DNA from: Hypholoma sublateritium FD-334 SS-4
Taxonomy: Eukaryota > Basidiomycota > Agaricomycetes > Agaricales > Strophariaceae
Direction of reading: 5' to 3'
Assembly: GCA_000827495.1 (NCBI GenBank)
Contig: KN817518.1
Span: 1,080,405 to 1,144,404 of the forward strand
DNA: 64,000 bases
Shown here: piece by piece, positions 56,633 through 64,000 of the stretch
Layout: each line of letters starts with the position of its first letter
How positions within the stretch are numbered: the stretch's first letter is position 1
Program-made: the position numbers and the translations under genes
Notes under the pieces: generated by a model
What the model saw: the letters and a program-made list of their open reading frames with translations, nothing else
Database searches by the model: none
What the model was told of the DNA's origin: nothing

Positions 56633-58009
56633 GATGAAAGCTGGACAATAGTCAGCGGTGTCGACGCGGGGACGAGTCTGGGACTTACTGGAAGAAGATT
56701 TTGTTCAAGAGGCGAATGGAGCGTTGGGGAGCGATTTTCCATTGCATATTGCATCGCTTTATATACACAAACAGCTGCCCCGCCATCGGCGTGCTCAAAG
56801 ACAAAGTGGTAGAGGCAGAAAGATATACGGTGCAGCTTACATAAACAAAGTAAGGCGGAATAATGTCCCTTTTTGGGTGGCAATGGTAGCTGTCAGGACT
56901 CAGTACTGATTTGGTATTAATAGCGCAATTTTCAACCGCAGATTCTGAGCCCCAAACTTTACAAAGTTTCGCAGAGTACTCACCTGAGCCATAATCTGAA
57001 AGAATTTAAGCATTTTACGCAAATCCTGGGCCTCAGGCAAAAAAAAGATGTTCATTGGACCAGGCGCGGGAAACGCCTCATGTCGTCCAAGACACGCCTC
57101 ATGCCCTCCAAATCAGGCCTCACCCCGACGAAATCGACAGGCTTTGGGCAGGTTATTATTATCATTTCGTTCTGTCAATTTCATTCGAAGGCCCGATTGT
57201 ATGTTACGGATCACAAAGATAGATCTCATAAATTTCTTCCACGCCGGGGCGCAGCCAGCAAGCAGCCAGACGAACCAACGGCTCAAGAAAACATGCTGCC
57301 TTTCCTTTCCACTTTATACTTGCCTGATGAAAGCAAATCTACATGGTACAATCCCTATTTACTTGAAATGAGACAAAATTGGGCCGACATTCAAGTGTCT
57401 ACTTGGAGCGACTGAGCTGTTGACAATTTGACACGGTAGTGAATGGCAAGTTTCCTTAGACAACTTACAAAATGCCATCTGCAGGTCAGTGCCGGGCTTG
57501 ATGTTCTCTTAGAATTTTTTGGTATTCTGACGGATAAGTTTATCACCTATCACGCTCACAGCCCACGGAAAATTGAAAAAGGTGTAATAGAACTGCTGTA
57601 AGTACTTGGGCGATATCTTGTCAAAAGTCCCCTTTCAAGTTTTTCCCGAATGGTTTGTGTTGGCTCTCTCCTTCAATTCTTTCAAACATTTGGTAAAGAC
57701 ATGGCTGAATACTTGCTGAATACATGATATCCATGTTCGATCTGTGTTTTGACCAGTAGAAAGGAACGCACGCAGAGGAGGTTCTATCGTTTCTGTCCCG
57801 CCCCCGAGCCAGATACGGCCGGAATCTATATATCTGTAGTCGCTGGCGCAGGATCCATATGGGCCAATTTTCCGGCCAAAAAATTATTAGTGCTGAACCC
57901 CCCGGTCCCATGTCAAGCGAGGACGCGCGTCGCGGATACAGTGTGTGCGACTCCGACTCTACGAGAGGAGCGGGCTTGGCTTCCAGGTGAGTGATGCGCT
58001 CAGCGCGTC
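56633..58009. other. Upstream region of HMG copy 1, block A/B junction
   Basis: It contains the HMG copy 1 5'UTR, its TATA box and noncoding sequence that recurs upstream of HMG copy 2 about 3.3 kb away. A 138-codon minus frame (57621-58037) is not protein-like and is absent from the other copy. Confidence 0.55.
56757..56765 (-). promoter_or_regulatory. TATA box of HMG copy 1
   Basis: TATATAAAG on the minus strand, 125 bases upstream of the start codon; 77 after removal of the 48-bp 5'UTR intron. The same GTTTGTGTATATAAAGCG context recurs before HMG copy 2. Confidence 0.6.
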
Positions 58010-58257
58010 CAGATACTTCGGCGCGCTGCCGCTCCAAAGCGTACTGCGCTGCGGCGCCAGCGGCATACTCGTGAACACCATCGGCGACTGCTCATCGCGC
58101 GCGGCTTACGGCATCCCAACGCGGCTGCTCGCGCGCGCGTGTACACTACTACCTGCTGTCGCCGGTGATGAGCGCAGGCGAAGGCGCCTCGGGGCTCGAC
58201 GAGAAGGTCGCGCGGCTCATGAGGCGCATCACGGAGCGACGGTCTTCAGGGACTCTG
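58010..58257 (+). pseudogene. DUF302 pseudogene in block B
   Basis: The stretch after TCCAG at 58009 translates as YFGALPLQSVLRCGASGILV and NTIG, matching exon 2 of the intact gene. It then loses about 20 bases in the GNPLIARG region, shifts frame, and resumes as GEGASGLDEKVARLMRRITE in another frame. The first exon is missing. The retained acceptor and order show descent from the same gene as 54520-54853. Confidence 0.8.
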
Positions 58258-58334
58258 AATTTATATATGACAGGTGTACCTGGGGAGGTAAGAGTACACA
58301 CCGACGACCCCAGAAGCGCGCCCAGAGGCCCGCC

Positions 58335-58460
58335 GACAACGCGCGCATCGCGCGTGCACTGCCACCATGATGGGCGTTCAAAGGGACGCGCCGGCCCTCG
58401 ACGCGCAACTACTGAAATTAAGCGAGAAGGCCGCACGGCTCGCGAGGCGGGTCTCGGGGT
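58335..58460 (+). pseudogene. Second DUF302 relic in block B
   Basis: It starts with the GACAACGCGCGC block seen in the block A relic and ends in an open piece, PALDAQLLKLSEKAARLARR, that matches the C-terminal helix of the intact protein. The middle is deleted. It is the counterpart of the relic at 55041. Confidence 0.65.
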
Positions 58461-58786
58461 CACGGGCGGGGCGGTGCTGCAGGGCCTTTGTCGGGCTCAA
58501 ACAGATTCGGGGGCAGTCGGGATCTGGGGGAGATGCATGTTCAAGTGGACAAAGAAATATATTCGGGAAGTTGAGTGAGTAGAACGAAAGAACGAAATAA
58601 AACGATATCATGAGTACACGAACGAAAAGATATGATGGGCCATGCTGTGAGGGGGGCAACGAAAGGGTATGCTGCGAGATGCTGGATGGGGGTGGGTATT
58701 GCGTAGTGTACAGTGCAGGGGGTGTTAATACAGATATATAATAATTATAATCGCGAGAACGACTCGTCAATCGCGTCGAGGCTTGC

Positions 58787-59890
58787 TCAGAGAGGGCCAC
58801 AGCGCGCATTGTAGCTACCCTCGTTTACGTAGCCACAGGCGCCGTCCAAATAATCGGGAAAGGCGTCGAGCGTGTCATCGTGACGGAGGCCTGCTATGTT
58901 CTCGGCAAGGTGGATGGCGGCGTCGAAGAGAACACTGCCGTAGGGTGAGGACAAAATGTTGTTACAGTCGTAATCGCTGATGGGCGAGGGAATCGCAGAG
59001 CTCGAGCCCGTGTCGATGGCGCACGAGTTGTTGTACGCGGACAACGGCTGGTGGGTGAATGAGCCCGTCTGCTGAGCGGGGAAGGACGAGAAGGGTGCCG
59101 ACGTCGGCAGCGCGGGTTGGGAGGCGGGGCCCCACGCGGAGTTGTTGAAGTGGGCGTCATATCTGAACGACGGATCGGGTAGACATACCGGAGGCTGCAT
59201 ATAGTCGGGGTGAAGGAAGTTGCAAACATCCGCTTCGTGCTGCAGGACTTCTGCGTTCATCTGCGGCTCGAAACTGAACGGGCCGGAGGGGAAGTTGAGG
59301 GGCGCGTGCTGGACGGAGGCCGTCAAGCCCATCGTCGCCGGCACGGCCTCTGGAATGGGCGCGAACGCGCGCGCGTTGGCTTTGACGCCGCGCGCCTTCT
59401 TGGCTCTGCGCGGACTCGAGAGCACAGGGCCTTTGACGTTGGTGTACTGCATGCGAATGCGCGTAACCTCTTCGGCAGATACCTTGCCTATCTTCTTCTC
59501 CATCTTGGCCTTGGACTTGACCTTGGACGCGGCGGGGGAGTACTTGTAGTTGGGGTAGCGCATGAGGTGCTCGCGCTTGGCGGCGTCGGCGGCGTCGTTA
59601 TAGACCGCCTTCTCGTCGACGGTCATGCCGTGCCATGTCTGTCCGATGATGCGGCTGAGGGTCTGCTGTTGGTTCGTTTCTTCCGCAGGTATCTGCTTGC
59701 TACGGAGGAAAGCAGAGCGGAAGATCATGAACGCATTGGGCGGGCGCTTGATGTGCTCAGAAAGCGACGGCGATGGGGAACTATCTGAATCGGTCCAGGA
59801 AGAGTTGGACGGGCTGGACGTGGGAGTGATGAGGCTGGGCGTTGCGATGGACCAAGCAGGAGAAACGGGAGGAGTGTATTCCTGGGACAT
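58787..59890 (-). CDS. HMG-box transcription factor, copy 2
   Basis: A single coding exon encodes 367 residues from the ATG at 59890 (MSQEYTPPVSPAWSIATPSL). The HMG box is almost identical to copy 1 (IKRPPNAFMIFRSAFLRSKQ, RIIGQTWHGMTVDEKAVYND), and so is the lysine-rich segment; the C-terminal 150 residues have diverged strongly (ending SYNARCGPL). Copy 1's intron is absent: its place reads MQPPVCLPDPSF, where GTATGTC of the old donor is now coding. The frame runs open further upstream, but a 55-bp 5'UTR intron (59953-59899), matching copy 1, shows that this is read-through. An intact box with a diverged tail suggests retained DNA binding and altered regulation. Confidence 0.88.
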   Translation of the reverse strand: MSQEYTPPVSPAWSIATPSLITPTSSPSNSSWTDSDSSPSPSLSEHIKRPPNAFMIFRSAFLRSKQIPAEETNQQQTLSRIIGQTWHGMTVDEKAVYNDAADAAKREHLMRYPNYKYSPAASKVKSKAKMEKKIGKVSAEEVTRIRMQYTNVKGPVLSSPRRAKKARGVKANARAFAPIPEAVPATMGLTASVQHAPLNFPSGPFSFEPQMNAEVLQHEADVCNFLHPDYMQPPVCLPDPSFRYDAHFNNSAWGPASQPALPTSAPFSSFPAQQTGSFTHQPLSAYNNSCAIDTGSSSAIPSPISDYDCNNILSSPYGSVLFDAAIHLAENIAGLRHDDTLDAFPDYLDGACGYVNEGSYNARCGPL

Positions 59891-62266
59891 GATGAAAGCT
59901 GGACAATAGTTAGCGGTGTCGAGACACGACGCGGGGCCGAGTCTGGGACTTACTGGAAGAAGATTTTGTTCAAAAGGCGGATAGAGCTTTGGGGGGCGAT
60001 TTCCCATTTCATATTGCAGCGCTTTATATACACAAACTGCCATCGGCGTGCTCAAAGGCAAAGTGGTAGAGGGCAGAACGATATGTGTCGCTTACATAAA
60101 CAAAGTAAGAGAGAAGCAACGTCCCTTTTGGGCGAGCAATGTAGGCCTACTTGGGAAACGGCGCGACTTTCCGCACTGCCGGTTGCGGGTGGAATTTTCA
60201 GTCGCAGATTCTGAGCCTCACAATATGCAGAGTCGAATGATATCTTATAGAATTCAGCAGAGTACTCGTCTGAACCATAATTTGTAAAAATTAAGCGCTC
60301 CTCCCCAATGCTGACCCTCATCCAGAAAGAAAGACGCTCATTGGACCAGTCGCGGGGAAACGCCTCGTGTCGTCCAAGACACGCCTCATGTCCGAGTTCC
60401 CTCATTCCTATGAAATCGGGATTCGACGCGTCACTTGCTCTTCCAGGCCTGATCGTATATTACGGATCACAAAGCTCTGACAATGAGATCTCATCTTCCA
60501 CTCCGGTGCGCAGCCCCCAGACGAACTAACGGCCCAAGAAAAAGATGTCTTTCCTCCTCATTTCTTCTCTAAACTTTCCCGATGAAAGAAAACTTTATGT
60601 TCTACAATAACCAACTACTTAAAATGAGAAGAAACTATGCCGGCATTGTATCTACCTGGACAGCTGTTGACAATTTGACACGTTGGTCCGTCAGTAGGCT
60701 CCGATCCCTTGTATTACAAAATACGCTCTACAGATCGCTAAACTTAACATTTGTCCACAGTTTCTTCATGGTGTAGTATATATGTGTCTAATACAATACA
60801 TTCCGAAGAAAAACATATAAAAGGTAAAATCACAAGTCATGTACATAGGCGATCTCGTGTCAAAGGTTCTCATCTTTTCGCGAATGTCTTGCGTTGGGTT
60901 TCTCCTTTAATACTCTCACGAAGTACATCAACTCTGGTAGCTAAATGATTGACTACACAATGAATCTGCCATACTTTATCTTCCCTCTGTGCTTTTACCT
61001 GTAGAACAGAACACAAGCAGCTACGAGAACCTTTCGTTTCGATCCCGGAGAGCGCAACTTTTCGGGCTAACTATAGATCACTCACAGCTGCCAAGCAATT
61101 TATTTAAAGCCCGGACTCCCAGGGTCCCAGGCCCCACCTTTGGTTTCGCTCCATGCCGCCTTCTTTATGAGCGGGGGCATATTTTAATGTCCGCAGGACG
61201 CCTATATGGACCCATCAGGGCTGGGTCACCCAAATACATGCAGCATAGCAATTATTCACAAAAAAAAATTATTTCATATATATCGATTTGATGACATATT
61301 TACTTCTCTTTTCAGGATTTATAGAATATTCTATGATCTATCGAGCGAGGAATTTGTGAGATGGGTCCCAACGTCCACTTTATTTTTGGCTTCTGCGAAG
61401 GCAGCACGGGGGCTTTGGTTCGATCGATGTTTGGTATGTAAACAAAGCTCTATTATAGTCACATGGGCACGTTTTAATGTCCACAGCACGAGGCGCCGTT
61501 TGCGGCCGGAGCGCGTGGGCTTGCTCGAATCCTTTGGTTGACCTTCGGCCGGATTATTCTATTTTGAATCCCGGTTTCTTGGGGTTTCGAAATTTCTTAT
61601 TTCAAAGCTAGGTCTCTGAACAGCCTTTATGCATTTCTTTGCAGTGCACAGGCTTTAAATTCAAGTTGGTGTGAGAATTTCACGTACTTAGAGGGAGGGC
61701 GACACCATTTATCGAGGCGAACATCCCGCAGGTCTCGCATATTTCTGACGCACGTACATTATTTCACGTTCAAGTTTCAGTGTAAGTAATATGATTGCGA
61801 GTCGATACGATTCTTGAATTATATGTTGCTCTTTCGCCCACATGGGTAGATGGCACGTCTCTATCTTTTGAAGTCCAGCACTCGCTGCATCTACGGATGG
61901 CGCGCGCGTACGGACTAAGTCAACATAACACCCTACTAAACCGTGCTCTGTAAAAACATAAAAGTGACTTGAACCAATCTTGAACCGCCGACGGGTATTT
62001 TAGGCGTAGGAACAGTTGAAGACCAAGCGAGTTTGTGCATCGACTGTTATGAGATATCTATTTGGTCTGTGGGAACAGCTCATTCAATAATCGACACTTT
62101 GGGCTTTCTTTGTACTGTCTGCGAAAGCGATGTCCAGATGCCCGTGAGCGGGACAGAGACAAATCAGAGAAGACATCCATGGAAGGATGTAGAAGGATAC
62201 AGAAAAGCAATACGGATGTATCGCGCCCATTGTGCACAGCAAAACGCGCTCTAAATTGGATCTCGG
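59891..62266. other. Upstream region of HMG copy 2 and gene-free flank
   Basis: The first 1.1 kb repeats the upstream region of HMG copy 1. From about 61050 the sequence is AT-rich and unique, with two related motifs TTTTAATGTCC-CAG-ACG at about 61184 and 61474. Frames here are short; 62062-62322 overlaps the SUA5 3' end. No gene is seen. Confidence 0.5.
60022..60030 (-). promoter_or_regulatory. TATA box of HMG copy 2
   Basis: TATATAAAG on the minus strand in the same context and nearly the same distance from the start as in copy 1. Confidence 0.6.
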
Positions 62267-63529
62267 CTACCGGTATTCTATCTGCACAGACTCGCTCGCA
62301 GCTTTGCGCACCCGGTTCATGATCGCGAGCCCTTCGCGGTCCTCCTCGACCTCCTCTATGAGCATCATCTGCACGCCCGCCGTCTCCAGACTGAGCAGGC
62401 CGTCGAACAGATTATGTGCGATGACCGCCGGGTCCGCGACGGAGCCCAGCGGGAACCGGTGCCACTCGACGCCCTCGACGCCCGCGATCGCGTCCCACAC
62501 CTTCGACTCCGTGGGCGCCAGCACCCCGATCTTCACCGGCGCCGCGCGGTCCTTCTTCAGCGACTCGACGTACTCGCGGAACGCCGTCGGTGCGCCGCCA
62601 CCGCCGCCGCCCGCCCGCGCGGGCAGCGTGCACAGCAGCACGACGGGCACCGCGGGCGAGTAGTGGCGGTACTTCATCCCGGGCGTCGTCGGCGCGTGCT
62701 CCTGCGCCTCATCCGCATAGTCGCGCCGGTGCACCAGCACGCGCGGCACACTCCCGCCCTCCCCCATCCCCGCGCGCACCGCGCGCTCAAGGTCCTCGAC
62801 GGTGACGCCCCCGGGGCGCAGCACGCGCAGGTGCCCGTCCGCGTGCAGCCCGTCGACGACCGTGCTCTCGAGGCCGACGCCGCACGCGCCGCCGTCGAGG
62901 ATGAGCGGCACGCGCCCGGCGAGATCCCGCGCGACGTGCGCCGCGCGCGTGGGGCTCGGCTTGCCGGAGGTGTTCGCGCTAGGCGCGGCGAGCGGCGCGC
63001 CGGCGACGGCGATGAGCGCGCGCGCGACGGGGTGCGCGGGCATGCGGATCGCGACGGTGCCCTGCCCCGCGGTGATGATCGGCGGGACGACGCCCGCGTG
63101 CCGCGGGAAGAGCAGCGTCAGTGGCCCGGGCCAGAAGGCGGCGATGAGCGCCTCGTACGACGGCGGGATGGCGTAGTCCGGCGGGAGGAGCGCGCGCAGC
63201 ATCGCGAAGGAGGAGACGTGCACGATCAGCGGGTTGTCCGCGGGGCGGCCCTTGGTGGAGAAGATCTTCGCGGCGGCATTGGCGTCGAGGGCGAGCGCGC
63301 CGAGGCCGTAGACGGTCTCGGTGGGGAAGACGACGGTTTCGTGGCGGTCGACGAGGTGGTGTGCGGCGGTTTTCAGCGCGGCGAGGGTGTCTGGGCACGA
63401 GATCTGCGGCTCATCGGACGACGGGGGGAATGTTATGCTCGAAGGATCGCACTTCAGGATTCGGGTGGTGAATTCGGCGGAGGTGGACATATATCGCGCA
63501 TAGGTTTGACGAAGGCGCGAGAGGAACAT
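62267..63529 (-). CDS. SUA5: Threonylcarbamoyl-AMP synthase (YrdC/Sua5)
   Basis: One intronless frame of 420 residues. The YrdC domain covers about residues 45-245: VVFPTETVYGLGALALDANA, IFSTKGRPADNPLIVHV, AAFWPGPLTLLF, VAIRMPAHPVARALI and APSANTSGKPSPT. A Sua5 domain follows, with PGMKYRHYSP at the junction. The enzyme makes threonylcarbamoyl-AMP from Thr, bicarbonate and ATP for the t6A37 base of ANN-decoding tRNAs. The N-terminus MFLSRLRQTYARYMSTSAEF looks like a mitochondrial presequence, and a second ATG (residue 14) would give a cytosolic form. GC content is very high, which creates a spurious 392-codon antisense frame. The lack of introns is unusual in this window. Confidence 0.93.
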   Translation of the reverse strand: MFLSRLRQTYARYMSTSAEFTTRILKCDPSSITFPPSSDEPQISCPDTLAALKTAAHHLVDRHETVVFPTETVYGLGALALDANAAAKIFSTKGRPADNPLIVHVSSFAMLRALLPPDYAIPPSYEALIAAFWPGPLTLLFPRHAGVVPPIITAGQGTVAIRMPAHPVARALIAVAGAPLAAPSANTSGKPSPTRAAHVARDLAGRVPLILDGGACGVGLESTVVDGLHADGHLRVLRPGGVTVEDLERAVRAGMGEGGSVPRVLVHRRDYADEAQEHAPTTPGMKYRHYSPAVPVVLLCTLPARAGGGGGGAPTAFREYVESLKKDRAAPVKIGVLAPTESKVWDAIAGVEGVEWHRFPLGSVADPAVIAHNLFDGLLSLETAGVQMMLIEEVEEDREGLAIMNRVRKAASESVQIEYR

Positions 63530-63751
63530 GACTCGGACAAATATGACTTCAACTTTTCTTCCGCCTTGTTGGGCTCTGTTTGCTGCATATAGCTGGCAGT
63601 CTGCGCTCGCAAACTATCTATACACCATCTACCACTACGCATACATATGGGATTGTATAGGGCAGTCCTGTGATTACCTGGCCCTAGAAAGCCCTGTGGC
63701 ACTAATTCGGTGGCGTGCCTTTTCCTCCGTGACCTGTTCCTCCAAGACCAG

Positions 63752-64000
63752 CTACTCCGGCTTGTATGCGATGGGCATGTCCAAGCCCACTCTGCGCGCA
63801 GTCGCCCTGACCCGCTCCTGGGACGTCAGATCGAAGGTGGGGTTGTATCGCTCAAGCAGGCGCTGTGGGCAGTGGTCCGTCATCAGCAGGGCGTGGCACG
63901 CAGACGACAGAAGCTGGCTTGACCTTGTGCTCGTGCTGGGACCGGATGAACAGGATGGCGTTCTCGTAGTCCTGCTTGGCCGCGGCGTTCTTGTCGTCTA
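63752..64000 (-). CDS. FMC1-like LYR-family mitochondrial protein, 3' part
   Basis: Two exons are visible: 64000-63924 (continuing beyond the window) and 63862-63752, with a 61-bp intron. The translation NAAAKQDYENAILFIRSQHE joins across the intron to RLLERYNPTFDLTSQERVRA and TARRVGLDMP before TAG. The LLERYNP...ER...TARRVGL ending is characteristic of FMC1-type Complex1-LYR proteins, which help assemble the F1 ATP synthase in yeast. The N-terminal LYR motif is outside the window, so assignment rests on the C-terminus. Confidence 0.6.

Larger units (their letters stand above)
54500..61040. repeat. Tandem segmental duplication, period about 3.3 kb
   Basis: Block A (about 54.5-58.0 kb) and block B (about 58.0-61.0 kb) share order and sequence: DUF302 exon, DUF302 relic, a conserved 3' flank, HMG-box gene, 5'UTR intron, TATA box, and upstream noncoding sequence. 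Anchors: GGGTGTTAATACAGATATAT near 55392 and 58720; GACAACGCGCGC at 55041 and 58335; GTCGTCCAAGACACGCCTCA at about 57080 and 60370; TTGACAATTTGACACG near 57420 and 60669. Similar, weaker matches continue at 57605/60842 and 57745/60985. Offsets run from 3.24 to 3.33 kb, with a larger offset (3.49 kb) at the first DUF302 exon because of deletions. Confidence 0.9.

Noticed and set aside
59890..60061. Longer N-terminus for HMG copy 2
   Set aside because: It requires translating a 55-bp intron that is conserved in copy 1; after splicing, the upstream frame does not match.
62414..63592. 392-codon plus-strand frame antisense to SUA5
   Set aside because: It is a by-product of very high GC in third codon positions of SUA5; its translation is Arg/Ala/Gly-rich and has no domain, while the minus strand matches YrdC/Sua5 throughout.

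Overview
The window is nuclear DNA of a filamentous basidiomycete, most likely a wood- or litter-decaying agaricomycete. Genes lie on both strands with no operons. Most are cut by several 48-80 bp GT-AG introns. The proteins include a CBM1-linked glucuronoyl esterase, a secreted tyrosinase, a fungal rhodopsin-domain membrane protein, a TmpA-like flavoprotein and HMG-box regulators. All exon boundaries below were assembled by eye from reading frame, splice sites and family motifs; the total coding length of every multi-exon model is a multiple of three.

Layout. 0-16 kb: 3' end of a seven-helix membrane protein (+), an NCS1 purine-cytosine permease (+), an FMP32/DUF1640 mitochondrial coiled-coil protein (+), the divergent housekeeping pair PYM1 (-) and GPN3 (+), an isopenicillin-N-synthase-like 2OG oxygenase (-), an HSP20-like protein (+) and a long F-box protein (-). 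18-32 kb: CBM1-CE15 glucuronoyl methylesterase (-), a 1,479-residue orphan with KRIPPxVSPPP repeats (-) and a GC-rich RhoGEF (-). 32-39 kb: gene-poor, with a GC-rich tract that I cannot explain. 39-54 kb: TmpA-like flavoprotein (+), small secreted protein (+), tyrosinase (-), rhodopsin-domain protein (+), mitochondrial ribosomal protein uL24m (+), ENT nucleoside transporter (+) and BBE-type FAD oxidase (+).

54-61 kb is the most distinctive part. A cassette of a DUF302-type gene (+) facing an HMG-box regulator (-) has been duplicated in tandem with a period near 3.3 kb. Both HMG genes are open and share a TATA box and a 5'UTR intron. Only one DUF302 gene survives; at least three DUF302 relics lie around it. 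The window ends with SUA5 (-) and the 3' end of an FMC1-like LYR-family gene (-).

The genes do not form one pathway. Functional groupings are loose: mitochondrial and translation upkeep (FMP32, uL24m, SUA5, FMC1-like, PYM1, GPN3), nucleobase or nucleoside uptake (NCS1, ENT), and secreted or oxidative enzymes (CE15, tyrosinase, BBE oxidase, 2OG oxygenase, TmpA). I saw no tRNA, rRNA, CRISPR array or intact transposon by eye.
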